Counted from the first letter of the stretch, positions 17,398-28,011 are shown. The stretch: 64,000 nucleotides of DNA from Paragemmobacter ruber (GCF_009908315.1 NZ_JAAATW010000001.1:1054001-1118000); one strand, 5' to 3'. Numbers and translations are program-made. Notes: generated by a model from the letters alone, not told the origin.

Positions 17398-17499
17398 TTT
17401 GCGTCCCTTCGTCTCGTGTCCCGCCGCGCATGGATGTCTCCGGTCACGCGGGGCCTCTTGCGACTGTTCCGCTTTTGCAGCGCCCGGCCGTCCCATGCC

Positions 17500-17513
17500 T
17501 TGATCCATGTCAA
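17500..17513 (-). promoter_or_regulatory. FNR/FnrL box on the ccoN side
   Basis: TTGATCCATGTCAA matches TTGAT-N4-ATCAA at 9 of 10 fixed positions. It lies 103 bases before the ccoN start codon in the ccoN-usp divergent region, a distance that fits activation of ccoNOQP. Confidence 0.82.
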
Positions 17514-17531
17514 CGTTCAGCGCCGTCCGGG

Positions 17532-17545
17532 TTGACCTCCGTCAA
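17532..17545 (+). promoter_or_regulatory. FNR/FnrL box on the usp side
   Basis: TTGACCTCCGTCAA matches the FNR consensus at 8 of 10 fixed positions and is itself a symmetric TTGAC/GTCAA dyad. It is centred 32 bases, about three helical turns, from the other box and lies 57 bases before the usp start. Confidence 0.75.
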
Positions 17546-17601
17546 GGACACCCGCCCCCGGCCCCCCCTAGACAGGTGTCATCCAAAGGAAGGAGGCACC
17601 C

Positions 17602-18450
17602 ATGGCCTACAAATCCCTGTTGACCGTCGCGACCGATCCAGATCGCTGCGACCTTGCGATTTCGGGCGCCGCGCAGATCGCGCTGGCCCATGACGCGCAT
17701 CTCGACATCCTCGCCCTTGGCGTGGATCGCACGCAGGTGGGCTATTCCTATGTGGGCTCGGGCGCCGTCATCCTCGCCGCCGCGGCCGAACGCGCCGAAC
17801 AGGATGCCCACACGATCGAGGCCGCCGCCCGCACCTCGCTGGCCCGGCAGGACCGCGCCCTGCGCCACGCGATGGAGGCCGCGATCACCCAGCTTGGCGC
17901 GCTGACCGATCTGGTGGCGCAACGCGCGCGCTTTGCCGATCTTGTGGTCCTGCCCCGGCCCTACGGCCCCGATCTGGGCCCCGAGGCCGAAGCCGTGGCC
18001 GAGGCCGCGCTGTTCGAAGGCCATGCCCCGGTCCTGATCCTGCCCGACACGGGCGGCAGCCGCGCCGCCGCCCCCCGCCGCATCCTCATCGCCTGGAACC
18101 AGAGCGCCGAGGCGATGGCCGCCGTGCGCCAGGCGCTGCCGCTCCTGAAGCAGGCCGATCTTGTGACCATCACGGTGATCGACCCGCCGCATCACGGGCC
18201 GGAACGGTCTGATCCGGGCGGGCTTTTGTGCCAGATGCTGGTGCGCCACGGCGTCAAGGCCGAGGTGACGGTGCTTGCCCGCACCCTGCCGCGTGTCTCG
18301 GACGTGCTGGCCCGGCAGCTGCGCGATACCGATGCCGATCTTCTGGTCATGGGCGCCTATGGCCATTCCCGCTTCCGCGAGGCGATCATGGGCGGCGCCA
18401 CGCGCAACATGCTGGAACAGGCCGAGGTGCCGGTGCTGATGGCCCATTGA
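17602..18450 (+). CDS. Tandem universal stress protein
   Basis: A 282-residue cytoplasmic protein with two UspA-like alpha/beta domains. The first runs to about residue 150 (MAYKSLLTVATDPDRCDLAI...APVLILPD). The second begins RRILIAWNQSAEAM and ends with the nucleotide-binding loop GAYGHSRFREAIMGG and VPVLMAH, close to the G-x2-G-x9-G pattern. Usp genes beside fnrL and cco are characteristic of Rhodobacter and Paracoccus (orf277 type), and an FNR box lies just upstream. The AAGGAGG is 6 bases before the ATG. A strong hairpin follows the stop. Confidence 0.9.
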   Translation: MAYKSLLTVATDPDRCDLAISGAAQIALAHDAHLDILALGVDRTQVGYSYVGSGAVILAAAAERAEQDAHTIEAAARTSLARQDRALRHAMEAAITQLGALTDLVAQRARFADLVVLPRPYGPDLGPEAEAVAEAALFEGHAPVLILPDTGGSRAAAPRRILIAWNQSAEAMAAVRQALPLLKQADLVTITVIDPPHHGPERSDPGGLLCQMLVRHGVKAEVTVLARTLPRVSDVLARQLRDTDADLLVMGAYGHSRFREAIMGGATRNMLEQAEVPVLMAH

Positions 18451-18453
18451 TCC

Positions 18454-18489
18454 GCGCCGCGCGCCCTGCCCCGGCAGGGCGCGCGGCGC
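18454..18489 (+). terminator. Strong hairpin after usp
   Basis: A 17-bp perfect stem (GCGCCGCGCGCCCTGCC) with the 2-base loop CC, three bases after the usp stop codon. It lacks a clear T-run but is the most stable hairpin nearby. Confidence 0.7.
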
Positions 18490-18729
18490 ACTTACACGTC
18501 AGCAACCAAGACATGCCCAGATGGCAGGGCAGGAAAGACCGCCGCATCACCGGCAGGCGGTCCCACCCGCCAATTCGTGCGCCAAAGCACCGTTAACCAC
18601 GATTAGCCACCCATATCTGCCGAAATCTGTATGCACACTGTATGCACACACGGCTGCACAGAAAGCTGCACGCAGGGTATACACGGAAGTCGGGAAAGGC
18701 AGTGAAATTAAACTATTTATTTCATAAGC

Positions 18730-19476
18730 TTAGTTCAGATAACCGCCATCGCTGTCATCGCCGGTCTGTTCCATCAGCCGATCAAAATCCGGCACGATCA
18801 CATGCCGCTTGCCTTCCAGAGTGATCACACCGTCCCGCTTCAGCGCGCTGATCTGGCGGCTCACCGTCTCCAGCGTCAGGCCAAGGTAATCGGCCATTTC
18901 CTCCCGCGTCAGCGGCAGGTCAAAGACGATCCCCCCCTTCGCCGATTTGGGCTTCAGCGCCGCATCCCGCCGCGCGATGATCGCCAACAGCGACGCGATC
19001 TTCTCCCGCGCCGTCTTGCGCCCCAGCAGCAGCATCCATTCCCGCGCCGCATCCAACTCGTCCAGCGTCATCTCCAGCAGGCGCTGCGCCACATGCGGCG
19101 TGGTCTGCATCATCTCTTCAAAGGGTTTCTTGCGGAAACAGCACATCACCAGATCGGTGGTCGCCGTCACGTCATAGGCCGCCGTTGCCCGCCCCGGGCG
19201 CCCCACGAAATCCGACGGTAGCAACAGCCCCACCATCTGCCGCCGCCCGTCCTCCATCGTCTGGGTCAGCGTGGCGATCCCCGTCACGACCGAAGCCACG
19301 AAATCCATCCGGTCGCCGGACCAGATCACCGTCTGCCCCGCCTCATAGCTGCGGTAGTATTTGATCTGCTCCAGCCGCGCCAATTCGTCCGCCTCGCAAC
19401 GCGAACAGACGGCGCGATGTCGTATCGGGCAATCACCGCACTGTTGAGACACCGCCTGCAGGTCATGATGTGCCAT
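18730..19476 (-). CDS. fnrL: Oxygen-sensing regulator FnrL
   Basis: Crp/Fnr-family activator of 248 residues. Starting at MAHHDLQ, the N-terminus holds the cysteine cluster CGDCPIRHRAVCSRC (residues 13-27), which with a later cysteine (MCC region) can hold an oxygen-labile 4Fe-4S cluster. A cyclic-nucleotide-type beta roll follows. The C-terminal helix-turn-helix LTREEMADYLGLTLETVSRQ carries the ETVSR recognition motif that reads TTGAT. A frame extension of 21 codons is rejected since it covers the FNR box. A perfect box lies upstream, so autoregulation is likely. It controls the neighbouring cco, usp and hemN promoters. Confidence 0.95.
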   Translation of the reverse strand: MAHHDLQAVSQQCGDCPIRHRAVCSRCEADELARLEQIKYYRSYEAGQTVIWSGDRMDFVASVVTGIATLTQTMEDGRRQMVGLLLPSDFVGRPGRATAAYDVTATTDLVMCCFRKKPFEEMMQTTPHVAQRLLEMTLDELDAAREWMLLLGRKTAREKIASLLAIIARRDAALKPKSAKGGIVFDLPLTREEMADYLGLTLETVSRQISALKRDGVITLEGKRHVIVPDFDRLMEQTGDDSDGGYLN

Positions 19477-19525
19477 GGCCAGCCCTTCTGTCCCTCGCCC
19501 CCGCGATCCCGCACCCTTGCAGGGT

Positions 19526-19539
19526 TTGATCTGCATCAA
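19526..19539. promoter_or_regulatory. Perfect FNR/FnrL box between fnrL and hemN
   Basis: TTGATCTGCATCAA fits TTGAT-N4-ATCAA exactly. It lies 49 bases before fnrL and 34 bases before hemN, so it can serve both: activation of hemN (hemZ) and autoregulation of fnrL. Confidence 0.92.
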
Positions 19540-19573
19540 GGCTCTTGTCTTCCCTAACGATCACGCTAGGGCA

Positions 19574-20929
19574 ATGACACAGGAATCGCAACTCACCCGT
19601 TTCGGACTCTTTGACGCGCGGGTTCCGCGCTATACCAGCTATCCCACCGCGCCCCATTTCGCGCCGGGCGTGGATGCGGCGCGGTTCGTGGATTGGGTGC
19701 AGTCCATCCCCGCCGGATCACGGATCTCGCTCTACCTGCACGTTCCCTTCTGCCGCAGGCTCTGCTGGTTCTGCGCCTGCCGCACGCAGGGCACCACCTC
19801 GGACGAACCCGTGCGCGCCTATGCCGCCACGCTGCGCGCCGAAATCGCGCTTCTGCGGCGCCACCTCGCCCCCGGGATCACGCTGTCGCGCCTGCACTGG
19901 GGCGGCGGCACGCCCACGCTCCTGTCGGCCGATCTGATGCGCGACCTTGCCGATACGATCCTTGCCGCCGTCCCGCTGGGGGCGGGTGCCGAATTCTCGG
20001 TCGAGATCGACCCGAACGAAATCGACGCCCCCCGCCTCGACGCGCTCTCCGCGGCAGGCATGAACCGCGCCTCCATCGGCGTGCAGGATTTCGATCCCGA
20101 AATCCAAAAGGCCATCGGCCGCGAACAGGGCTATGACCTCACCCGCCGCGTGGCCGACATGATCCGCGACCGGGGCATCCGCAGCTTGAACGCCGATATC
20201 CTCTACGGCCTGCCGCACCAGTCGCGGGCCCGCATCGCGAATTCGGTGCAAAAGCTCCTGACCCTGTCGCCAGATCGCGTGGCGCTCTATGGCTATGCCC
20301 ATGTCCCGTGGATGAGCCGCCGCCAGCAGATGATCCCCTCCGACGCCATGCCCACCCCGGAGGAACGGCTCGACCTGTTCGAAACCGCCCAGCAACTGTT
20401 CACATGGGACGGCTATCAGGAGATCGGGATCGACCATTTCGCCCGGCCTCAGGACGGGCTGGCCATCGCCGCCCGCACCGGCCGCCTGCGCCGGAATTTC
20501 CAAGGCTATACCGATGACACCGCACCCGTGCTGATCGGGCTGGGCGCCTCCTCCATCAGCCGCTTCCCGCAGGGCTATGCCCAGAACGCCTCTGGCACCG
20601 CCGACCATACCCGCGCCATCCGCGCGGGCCACTTTTCCACCCATCGGGGCCATGTCTTCGCGGGCGAAGACCTGCTGCGCGCCCGGATCATCGAGGCGCT
20701 GATGTCCGATTTCCGCGTCAGCCGGGCCGAGCTTCTGGCCCGATTCGCCACCACGGCCGACAGGCTCGACACCCTGTTCCGCAGCGCCGCTGATGCCTTC
20801 CCCGGCATGGTGGACGTCACACCCGACGGCCTTGCCATCCCACCCGGATCGCGGCCCCTGACGCGCATGATCGCCCGCGCCTTCGACGCCTATGACCAGT
20901 CGCGCGCCCAGCATTCCGCCGCGATCTGA
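19574..20929 (+). CDS. hemN: Oxygen-independent coproporphyrinogen III oxidase
   Basis: Radical SAM enzyme of 451 residues (called HemZ in R. sphaeroides). It makes protoporphyrinogen IX without oxygen in the cytoplasm. The N-terminal region has VPRYTSYPTAPHF, and the radical SAM cluster CRRLCWFCAC follows near residue 60. Other family marks are HWGGGTPTLL, SVEIDPNEID, SIGVQDFDPEIQKAIGR and YGYAHVPWM. The start MTQESQL sits 34 bases after the FNR box. The frame is open 33 codons upstream but that part covers the regulatory site. Paired functionally with aerobic hemF at 2.7 kb. Confidence 0.95.
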   Translation: MTQESQLTRFGLFDARVPRYTSYPTAPHFAPGVDAARFVDWVQSIPAGSRISLYLHVPFCRRLCWFCACRTQGTTSDEPVRAYAATLRAEIALLRRHLAPGITLSRLHWGGGTPTLLSADLMRDLADTILAAVPLGAGAEFSVEIDPNEIDAPRLDALSAAGMNRASIGVQDFDPEIQKAIGREQGYDLTRRVADMIRDRGIRSLNADILYGLPHQSRARIANSVQKLLTLSPDRVALYGYAHVPWMSRRQQMIPSDAMPTPEERLDLFETAQQLFTWDGYQEIGIDHFARPQDGLAIAARTGRLRRNFQGYTDDTAPVLIGLGASSISRFPQGYAQNASGTADHTRAIRAGHFSTHRGHVFAGEDLLRARIIEALMSDFRVSRAELLARFATTADRLDTLFRSAADAFPGMVDVTPDGLAIPPGSRPLTRMIARAFDAYDQSRAQHSAAI

Positions 20930-20944
20930 GCCGTGATCTGCCGG

Positions 20945-20970
20945 GTAGGATGGGCCGCGGCCCATCCTAC
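20945..20970. repeat. REP-like 12-2-12 palindrome
   Basis: GTAGGATGGGCC-gc-GGCCCATCCTAC is a perfect inverted repeat between two convergent genes. GTAGGATGGG/CCCATCCTAC hairpins are a widespread REP-like class in proteobacteria (family assignment from memory). It may act as a bidirectional terminator. Confidence 0.75.
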
Positions 20971-22190
20971 GGCGCGAAGCGCTCCACCATCGCCACCATG
21001 CGCGGCAGGCAGATGCCGCGCAGGTCATAGCGTTCCACCACCGTGCGCCGCGCCGCCGCGCGCAGCGGCGCGAAGCGCGCGGGATCGGCCAGCGCCGCGG
21101 TCATGGTCCTTGACCAGCCCGCGATGTCGAAGAAATCCACCAACAGCCCGTTCTCGCCATGCCGGATCACCTCGCGCACCGGGGCGGTGTCGGACCCGAT
21201 GACCAAGGCCCCCGCCGCCATCGATTCGAGCATCGACCAGGACAGCACGAAGGGATAGGTCAGATAGGCATGCGCCCGGCTGACCTGCATCAGCGAAACG
21301 AAAGTCGGATAGGGCACCTTGCCCATGAAATGCACTCGGGCCAGATCGAGCCTGTCCCGGACCTCATCCAGATAGATGTCCTTCCAGCGCCGCCCGTCCT
21401 TGGGCGCCGGGCCATAGCTTACCTCGTCGCCCCCCACGATCACCACCTGCGCTTGCGGGCGCGCCGCCAGCACATCGGGCAGCGCCCTGAGGAAGCTGTG
21501 ATAGCCGCGATAGGGTTCGAGGTTGCGGTTGACGAAGGTCAGCACCTCTTCGCCCGCCCGCAGCACCCGGCCATCCGGCAGGGTGACCTGCGCCGCCGGA
21601 TCCGGGCGCAGCGCGGCGGTATCCACCCCGTCAAAGATCACCTCGATCATCCGCCGCAGCGCGGGCGGATAGGTCGAGGCCTGCCACTCCGTCGGCGACA
21701 CGCCGGCATCGGCATGCAGCATCGCCTGCCCCAGATGCGCCGCCCGCCCCTGCGCGATCATCACCTGATCGAACCCGGCCTCGCCCGCCTCAGGGTCAAA
21801 GCCCACATCGGCCCCGCGCCCCTGATAGTAGAACTCGGCATAGACGATCAGCTTCGCCTCGGGCCAGACCTCCTTGAGGAAGAGCGTCTCGCCCCAGCCG
21901 GAATGACCGAAGATCACGTCGGGCACATAGCCCGTCTCCTTGCGCAACTGCAGGCAGGCGCGCGCCACGGTGACGCCCCGGTCGCTCTGCAGCGTGTAGT
22001 TGCGGCCCAGTCGGCACGCTGCCGGGTCCACCTTGGGCGCCTGATGGCGATAGCGCAGGGTGCGGATGCCCGTCTCGCGCTTGTTGACGGTATCGGTCAG
22101 CGCCAGCACCTCATGCCCGCGCCGGGCCAGTTCGGGCGCCAGATGCAGGAATTGGCCGGGAAAGTTCTGGTGTACGAAAAGAACCTTCAA
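20967..22190 (-). CDS. Family 4 glycosyltransferase
   Basis: A 407-residue GT-B glycosyltransferase, beginning [20 protein letters not shown]. The donor-binding domain holds NRNLEPYRGYHSFLRALP and VVIVGGDEVSYG near residues 220-260, then the retaining GT4 block SMLESMAAGALVIGSDTAPVREVI (E-x7-E type). The protein is cytoplasmic or membrane-peripheral, and the acceptor is unknown. The start is an unusual TTG overlapping the yejF stop as TTGA, with GGGGAG 8 bases upstream. A canonical N-terminus starts exactly there. It is translationally coupled to the peptide importer operon, without an evident functional link. Confidence 0.9.
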   Translation of the reverse strand: MKVLFVHQNFPGQFLHLAPELARRGHEVLALTDTVNKRETGIRTLRYRHQAPKVDPAACRLGRNYTLQSDRGVTVARACLQLRKETGYVPDVIFGHSGWGETLFLKEVWPEAKLIVYAEFYYQGRGADVGFDPEAGEAGFDQVMIAQGRAAHLGQAMLHADAGVSPTEWQASTYPPALRRMIEVIFDGVDTAALRPDPAAQVTLPDGRVLRAGEEVLTFVNRNLEPYRGYHSFLRALPDVLAARPQAQVVIVGGDEVSYGPAPKDGRRWKDIYLDEVRDRLDLARVHFMGKVPYPTFVSLMQVSRAHAYLTYPFVLSWSMLESMAAGALVIGSDTAPVREVIRHGENGLLVDFFDIAGWSRTMTAALADPARFAPLRAAARRTVVERYDLRGICLPRMVAMVERFAP

Positions 22191-23782
22191 AGCGCCCGCT
22201 CCCCGAAGGCCGCAGCCATCAGGGAACGCGTATAGGCACTTTTCGGCGCGCCAAAAACCTCATCCGCTGCGCCAGATTCGACCACATCACCCGATTTCAT
22301 CACCAACACCCTGTGCGACAACGCCTTCACGACCCGCAGGTCATGGCTGATGAAGATATAGGCCAGACCCCACTTGCGCTGCAACGATCGCAGCAGATCC
22401 ACGATCTGCACCTGCACCGTCATATCCAGCGCGCTGGTCGGCTCATCCAGCACCACCAGCTTGGGCCGCAGGATCATCGCCCGGGCGATGGCGATGCGCT
22501 GGCGCTGCCCGCCCGAAAACTCGTGCGGATAGCGCCCCATCCATGCGGGATCGAGACCCACCTCCGCCATGATCTCGGCCACCATCTCGCGCCGGTCGCG
22601 GCCCGGCTCCAGCCCGTGCACGCCCAACCCTTCGGCGATGATCTGCTCGGCGGTCATCCGGGGCGACAGGCTGCCGAAAGGATCTTGGAACACCACCTGC
22701 ATGTCGCGGCGCAGGGCGCGCAGCGCGGCACCGTGCACATCCTTCACCTCGCGCCCCAGAAAGACCACGCGGCCCTCTGACGGCGTCAGCCGCAGCACGG
22801 CCAGCGCCAGCGTCGTCTTGCCCGATCCGCTTTCGCCCACGATCCCCAGCGTCTCGCCCGCCCGGACGGACAGGCTGGCCTCGTTCACCGCCTTCACATG
22901 GCCCACGGTCCGGCGCAGGAACCCCTGCTGGATCGGGAACCAGACGCGCAGCTTTTCGGTCCGCACCACCTCGACCGCGTCCGCCGCCACCGGCTCGGGC
23001 GCACCCTGCGGCTCTGCCGCCAGCAGCTTCTGCGTGTAGGGGTGCTGCGGATTGGCGAAAATCTCCTTGGCCGCGCCCTGTTCCACGATCTCGCCGCCCT
23101 GCATCACGCAGACGCGGTCCGCGATCCGGCGCACGATGCCCAAGTCGTGGGTGATGAACAAAAGGCTCAGGCCTTCTTTCGCCTTCAACTCGGCCAGAAG
23201 ATCCAGGATCTGCGCCTGAATCGTCACATCCAGCGCCGTCGTCGGCTCATCCGCGATCAACAGCTCCGGCCCGTTGGCCAGCGCCATGGCAATCATCACC
23301 CGCTGCCGCTGCCCCCCTGACAGCTGGTGCGGATAGGCACCAAGGCGGCTTTCGGCATCCGCGATGCCCACCTTCTGCAGAAGATCCACGATCCGCGCCC
23401 GCGCCGCCGCACCCGACAGGCCCTGATGCAGCGCCAGGGATTCGCCCAACTGCCGCTCGATCGTGTGCAGGGGATTGAGACTCGTCATCGGCTCCTGAAA
23501 GATGAAGCTGATGTCATTGCCCCGCACCCGGCGCAGCTCGGCCTCGGACGCGCCCACCATCTCGCGCCCCAGATAGCGGATCGACCCGCTCACCTCGGCA
23601 CTGTCGGGCAGCAGCGCCACAGAGGACAGCGCAGTGACCGACTTGCCCGATCCGCTTTCGCCCACCAGCGCGACCGTCTCGCCCTTGCCGACGGTGAAGC
23701 TGACCCCCTTCACCGCGTGGATCACCCGGCCATCCTGACCAAAGCGGATGTTCAGCCCGTCTACCTCCAGCACCGCGGTCAT
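22187..23782 (-). CDS. yejF: Peptide ABC importer, double ATPase (YejF type)
   Basis: A 531-residue fusion of two ABC domains that energises oligopeptide import. Domain 1 has Walker A GESGSGKS, signature [15 protein letters not shown] and Walker [13 protein letters not shown]. Domain 2 repeats GESGSGKT near residue 315, [15 protein letters not shown] and [12 protein letters not shown]. Each ends with the oligopeptide-type extension ([21 protein letters not shown]). Its ATG overlaps the yejE stop (ATGA). Homologues import microcin C-like or antimicrobial peptides in enterobacteria and rhizobia. The actual peptide here is unknown. Confidence 0.92.
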   Translation of the reverse strand: MTAVLEVDGLNIRFGQDGRVIHAVKGVSFTVGKGETVALVGESGSGKSVTALSSVALLPDSAEVSGSIRYLGREMVGASEAELRRVRGNDISFIFQEPMTSLNPLHTIERQLGESLALHQGLSGAAARARIVDLLQKVGIADAESRLGAYPHQLSGGQRQRVMIAMALANGPELLIADEPTTALDVTIQAQILDLLAELKAKEGLSLLFITHDLGIVRRIADRVCVMQGGEIVEQGAAKEIFANPQHPYTQKLLAAEPQGAPEPVAADAVEVVRTEKLRVWFPIQQGFLRRTVGHVKAVNEASLSVRAGETLGIVGESGSGKTTLALAVLRLTPSEGRVVFLGREVKDVHGAALRALRRDMQVVFQDPFGSLSPRMTAEQIIAEGLGVHGLEPGRDRREMVAEIMAEVGLDPAWMGRYPHEFSGGQRQRIAIARAMILRPKLVVLDEPTSALDMTVQVQIVDLLRSLQRKWGLAYIFISHDLRVVKALSHRVLVMKSGDVVESGAADEVFGAPKSAYTRSLMAAAFGERAL

Positions 23783-24909
23783 CGGAAGGTCTTTCTCGGG
23801 TCAAAGGCATCGCGCACGCCTTCGAAGATGAAGACGAGCAGGCTCAGCATGATGGCGAATGTGAAGAACGCGGTGAAGCCCAACCACGGCGCCTGCAGGT
23901 TCTGTTTGGCTTGTTGGGTCAGTTCGCCAAGGCTGGGCGCGCTTTCGGGCAACCCGAAGCCAAGGAAATCCAGCGTGGCAAGGCTGCCGATGGTACCCGT
24001 GATGATGAAGGGCAGCATGGTCAGCGTGGCGACCATCGCATTGGGCAGCACATGGCGGAACATGATCACCGCATCCGACACGCCCAAGGCCCGTGCCGCG
24101 CGGACATATTCGAAATTCCGCGCCCGCAGGAATTCTGCCCGCACCACGCCCACCAGCGCCGTCCAGCCGAACAACACCATCAGCCCCACCAGCAGCCAGA
24201 AATCCATGGTGAAGATCGCGGCCACGATGATGATGATGTAAAGGCTGGGCGTCGCGCCCCAGATTTCGATCACCCGCTGGAAGATCAGGTCGGTCAGACC
24301 CCCGAAATAGCCCTGCACCGCCCCCGCCGCGATGCCCACGACCGATGTGATCAGCGTCACGATCAGCGCGAAACTGACCGAAAGGCGGAAACCATAGATC
24401 ACCCGCGCCAGAACGTCGCGCGCCGTGTCATCGGTGCCCAGCCAGTGGTTGGCATCCGGCGGTGAAGGGGCCGCGCCCGGCAGATCGTTGATCGTGTTGT
24501 AGCTGTAGGGAATGATCGGCCAGACGATCCAGCCTTCCACGAATTCCGGGTCCACCTCGGCCCGCGTCCCCGCCTCGACCTGCGCGATCACGCCTTCCGG
24601 ATCGTCCCAGCAATCAAGGCTTCCGCCCGATTTGATCAGACAGCGCACCTCGACATCGGAATATTTCGCCTCGGTTCGGAAATCGCCGCCAAAGGCGGTT
24701 TCGGGGTAAAAGGTCATGAAGGGCGTGTGCAACTCGCCCCGATAGCTGACCAGCAGGGGGCGGTCATTGGCGATCACCTCGGCGCAGAGCGTGATCCCGT
24801 AGAGCACGAGGAAAATCCACAGCGACCAATAGGCCCGGCGGTTGGCCTTGAAATTGCGCCAGCGGCGCTGGTTCAGCGGAGACAGTTTCAGCGACATGGC
24901 GGCCATCAT
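23779..24909 (-). CDS. yejE: Peptide ABC importer permease YejE
   Basis: Inner-membrane permease of about 372-376 residues with an N-terminal helix ([20 protein letters not shown]), a large periplasmic loop (residues 50-140, with [13 protein letters not shown] and [16 protein letters not shown]), and a BPD_transp domain whose EAA loop reads [22 protein letters not shown]. Three in-frame ATGs lie within 13 bases. The first overlaps the yejB stop; the third ([13 protein letters not shown]) matches the usual N-terminus. It forms the transmembrane pair with YejB. Confidence 0.92.
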   Translation of the reverse strand: MMAAMSLKLSPLNQRRWRNFKANRRAYWSLWIFLVLYGITLCAEVIANDRPLLVSYRGELHTPFMTFYPETAFGGDFRTEAKYSDVEVRCLIKSGGSLDCWDDPEGVIAQVEAGTRAEVDPEFVEGWIVWPIIPYSYNTINDLPGAAPSPPDANHWLGTDDTARDVLARVIYGFRLSVSFALIVTLITSVVGIAAGAVQGYFGGLTDLIFQRVIEIWGATPSLYIIIIVAAIFTMDFWLLVGLMVLFGWTALVGVVRAEFLRARNFEYVRAARALGVSDAVIMFRHVLPNAMVATLTMLPFIITGTIGSLATLDFLGFGLPESAPSLGELTQQAKQNLQAPWLGFTAFFTFAIMLSLLVFIFEGVRDAFDPRKTFR

Positions 24910-26057
24910 GTCCCCCGCGTGCCGAAATCAATCCGGGGATCAATCCAGACATACATCAGGTCTGAAATCAGCCCCATCAGCAGCCCGATCAGGCCGAAAA
25001 AGAACAGCGTGCCGAAGATCACCGGATAATCCCGCTCCACCGCCGCGCGGAACCCCAACTGCCCCAACCCATCCAGCGAAAAGATCGTCTCGATGATCAG
25101 GCTGCCGCCAAAGAAGACGGATACGAACAGCGCCGGAAAGCCCGCGATCACGATCAGCATCGCATTGCGGAACACATGGCCATAAAGCACCCGGCTCTCG
25201 CTCAGGCCCTTGGCGCGGGCGGTCATGACATATTGCTTCTTGATCTCGTCCAGAAAGCTGTTCTTCGTCAGCAGCGTCAGCGTGGCAAAGCTGGATATGG
25301 TCGATGCGATCACCGGCAGCGCGATGTGCCACAGGTAATCTGCCACCTTGCCCAACATCGACAGGTCTTCCCAATTGTCCGACGTCAGCCCCCGCAGCGG
25401 GAAGATGCGGAAATAGGACCCGCCGGCGAACAGCACCAAAAGCAGGATGGCGAACAGGAAGCCGGGGATCGCATAGCCCACGATGATCGCCCCGGATGTC
25501 CATGTGTCAAAGGGCGTGCCGTCCCGCACGGCCTTGCGGATGCCCAGCGGGATCGAGATCAGATAGGCAATCAGCGTGGACCACAGGCCCAGCGTGATCG
25601 ACACCGGCATCTTTTCAAGCACGAGATCGACCACTTCGATCGACCGGAAATAGCTCTCGCCGAAATCGAAACGGATGTAGTTCCACATCATGATGAAGAA
25701 GCGTTCCGTCGCCGGGATCATCTCCTTCTGACATTCCGGTGCGGTAACCGACGGCGCACCGGTAAAGCCCTCGTCACAGACGATGCGGGCAAAGCCGAAC
25801 TGCACCTCAAGCTGCGCCAGAAACTCGGGCGGCAGGCCGCGCGCGCCGATATAGCCGTCATCCTGCCCCTGTGACCCGGACCCGGCATCGCCGCCGCCCG
25901 ACACGACCTCCATCGCATCGCCATCGCCTTCCAGCCGCGCCGCCACCTGTTCGATGGGGCCGCCCGGCACGAATTGCGTGAGCGCAAAGTTGATGACCAT
26001 GATCCCGACGAGGGTCGGGATGATCAGCAAAAGCCGACGCAGGATGTAGGCGCCCAT
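24906..26057 (-). CDS. yejB: Peptide ABC importer permease YejB
   Basis: Inner-membrane permease of 383 residues, beginning [30 protein letters not shown] periplasmic insert of about 100 residues ([15 protein letters not shown]...) is typical of YejB. The EAA loop is [22 protein letters not shown], and the C-terminus ends [14 protein letters not shown]. The upstream frame extension overlaps the yejA end and is not homologous. Sits between yejA and yejE. Confidence 0.92.
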   Translation of the reverse strand: MGAYILRRLLLIIPTLVGIMVINFALTQFVPGGPIEQVAARLEGDGDAMEVVSGGGDAGSGSQGQDDGYIGARGLPPEFLAQLEVQFGFARIVCDEGFTGAPSVTAPECQKEMIPATERFFIMMWNYIRFDFGESYFRSIEVVDLVLEKMPVSITLGLWSTLIAYLISIPLGIRKAVRDGTPFDTWTSGAIIVGYAIPGFLFAILLLVLFAGGSYFRIFPLRGLTSDNWEDLSMLGKVADYLWHIALPVIASTISSFATLTLLTKNSFLDEIKKQYVMTARAKGLSESRVLYGHVFRNAMLIVIAGFPALFVSVFFGGSLIIETIFSLDGLGQLGFRAAVERDYPVIFGTLFFFGLIGLLMGLISDLMYVWIDPRIDFGTRGT

Positions 26058-26076
26058 TCGGAATTGTGCCTTCCGT

Positions 26077-28011
26077 TTACCTGATCGCGCCCGCAGCGCG
26101 CAGGGCTTCGGCCTTTTCGGCGTTGAACCACCAGAAATCAAGCTCGCCCAGCGCGTAGGGCGGCAGATTTGCCGGGTGTTCATACATGTCGAGATAGGCC
26201 ACCCAATCCGCCGCCTTGTACCATTGCGGCACCCAGAACCGTTCCGCCCGCAGCACCCGGTCCAGCGCCTTGGTCGCCACCGTCAGCTCGTCCATCGACT
26301 GGGCGCCCATCACCACATCAATCATGCGGTCCACGGCGGGCGATTTCAGGCCCATGATGTTGAAAGCCGACACATCCGCCGTCGCAGACCCGTAGAACTG
26401 CTTCAGCTCCGATCCCGACAGATAGCCCGACCGCGCATTGCCCACGACGATATCGAAATCATAGGCGGGCGGGCGCGTGCGGCTTTCCATCTGCGCATTG
26501 TCGATCCCCGTCAGCACGGCATCCACGCCCAGCGCCTTCAGGTTTTCTACAAAGGGGATGATCACCCGGTCGAAACTGGGCGAGTCGTTCAGGAACTCCA
26601 CCCGCAGCACCTCGCCGGCCGCATTGCGGCGCAACCCGTCATCGCCCACGGCCCAGCCTGCCTCGTCCAGCAGGGCGGATGCCGCGCGCAGATTGCGGCG
26701 GTCCAACTGCCGCTCGCCACTGGTGGGCGCGGGAACCGGCGGATCGGTCAGGATGGCGGCGGGCAGCAGCCCCTCGTCCACCAGGGGCTGCAAGAGCGCC
26801 ACTTCCTCAGGCGACGGCGGCCCCTCGGGTTCCATCATCGAGTTTTCCCAGACCGAATCGATCCGGTCATAAAGCCCGTAGAACAGCGTGGCGTTCGACC
26901 ATTCAAAGTTGAACATCAGACCGATCGCTTCCCGCACCCGCGGATCCGTGAACTTGTCGCGCCGCAGGTTGAACATGAAGGCCTGACCGCTGGCCTTCGC
27001 GCCCGACGGGACCTCTTCCTTTTTCACCCAGCCACTGGCCATCGCCGGAAAGTCATAGCGCGTGGCCCATGTGATCGACGATGCCTCGGTGCGGAAGGTG
27101 TAGTCACCGCCCTTGAAGCCCTCAAAAGCCGCGTCATAGTCGGCGTAATATTCAAAGCGGATGGTGTCGAAATTGCCCCGCCCGCGATTGATGGGCAGGT
27201 CCGCACCCCAGTAATCCGGGTTGCGCCGCCAGGTGATCGACTTGCCCACATCCACGCGGTCCAGAACGTATTGCCCGGTGCCGAGGAAGGGGGTCATGCT
27301 GGATTTCTCAAGGTCCAGACCATTCGCCTCGTAATGCGCCTTCGAGATCACGGGCAGACCGCCCACCTCGGACGGCAGGTCGCGGGTGGGAATACCGGTC
27401 TTGAAGGTGAACTTGATCTGCTGGGGACCCAGAACCTCGGCCGTTTCCACCTGTTCTGCCAGAACCGTGCGGAAATCGGTCAGGCCCTTGGTCAGGAAGG
27501 TCTGGTACGAGAACAGCACATCCTCGGCCGTCATCGGGGTGCCATCGGCAAAGGTCACATCGGGCCGCAGGTTGAAGATGACCCAGGATCGGTCGGCCGG
27601 ATACTCCATCGTCTCGCACAGCAGGCAGTAAGAGGTGCCGATCTCGTCTGCCGTGGCCGTCAGGATGGATTCATACGGCGCCGAGGCCAGCGCGGCGGCG
27701 CGGCCCTGCACGGAATAGGGGTTCAGGCTGTCGAACCCGCCAAAAGCCCATTGCGATATCTCGCCGCCCTTGGGCGCATCGGGATTGACGTAGTCGAGAT
27801 GGGGGAAGTCGGCCGGATACTTGGGCGGATCGCCGAAGGTGGTGATCGCGTGGCTGACGGTGACATCGCCCTGCGCCTTGGCCGCCACGCCCCAAGCGGC
27901 CAGTGCCAGCGCCACAAACCCCGCCCCGATCCATCGAAAGCCGGACCCTGCCTGCTGTGCCGCCCGTGCTGCAACCTTCGCCTGACCCGCACCGCCACCG
28001 CGTCTGATCAT
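26077..28011 (-). CDS. yejA: Peptide ABC importer binding protein YejA
   Basis: Periplasmic solute-binding protein of family 5, 644 residues. An unusually long, basic N-terminus (about 30 residues) precedes the hydrophobic signal segment [17 protein letters not shown]. Mature features are [58 protein letters not shown] and [14 protein letters not shown], all typical of the YejA/DppA branch for large peptides. Start MIRRGGG is chosen because longer versions add an arginine-rich stretch. First gene of the yejABEF unit. Confidence 0.9.
   Translation of the reverse strand: MIRRGGGAGQAKVAARAAQQAGSGFRWIGAGFVALALAAWGVAAKAQGDVTVSHAITTFGDPPKYPADFPHLDYVNPDAPKGGEISQWAFGGFDSLNPYSVQGRAAALASAPYESILTATADEIGTSYCLLCETMEYPADRSWVIFNLRPDVTFADGTPMTAEDVLFSYQTFLTKGLTDFRTVLAEQVETAEVLGPQQIKFTFKTGIPTRDLPSEVGGLPVISKAHYEANGLDLEKSSMTPFLGTGQYVLDRVDVGKSITWRRNPDYWGADLPINRGRGNFDTIRFEYYADYDAAFEGFKGGDYTFRTEASSITWATRYDFPAMASGWVKKEEVPSGAKASGQAFMFNLRRDKFTDPRVREAIGLMFNFEWSNATLFYGLYDRIDSVWENSMMEPEGPPSPEEVALLQPLVDEGLLPAAILTDPPVPAPTSGERQLDRRNLRAASALLDEAGWAVGDDGLRRNAAGEVLRVEFLNDSPSFDRVIIPFVENLKALGVDAVLTGIDNAQMESRTRPPAYDFDIVVGNARSGYLSGSELKQFYGSATADVSAFNIMGLKSPAVDRMIDVVMGAQSMDELTVATKALDRVLRAERFWVPQWYKAADWVAYLDMYEHPANLPPYALGELDFWWFNAEKAEALRAAGAIR

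Noticed and set aside
15463-17535. A 690-codon plus-strand open frame opposite ccoO and ccoN
   Set aside because: Antisense shadow of two certain genes, with low-complexity basic composition and no homology.
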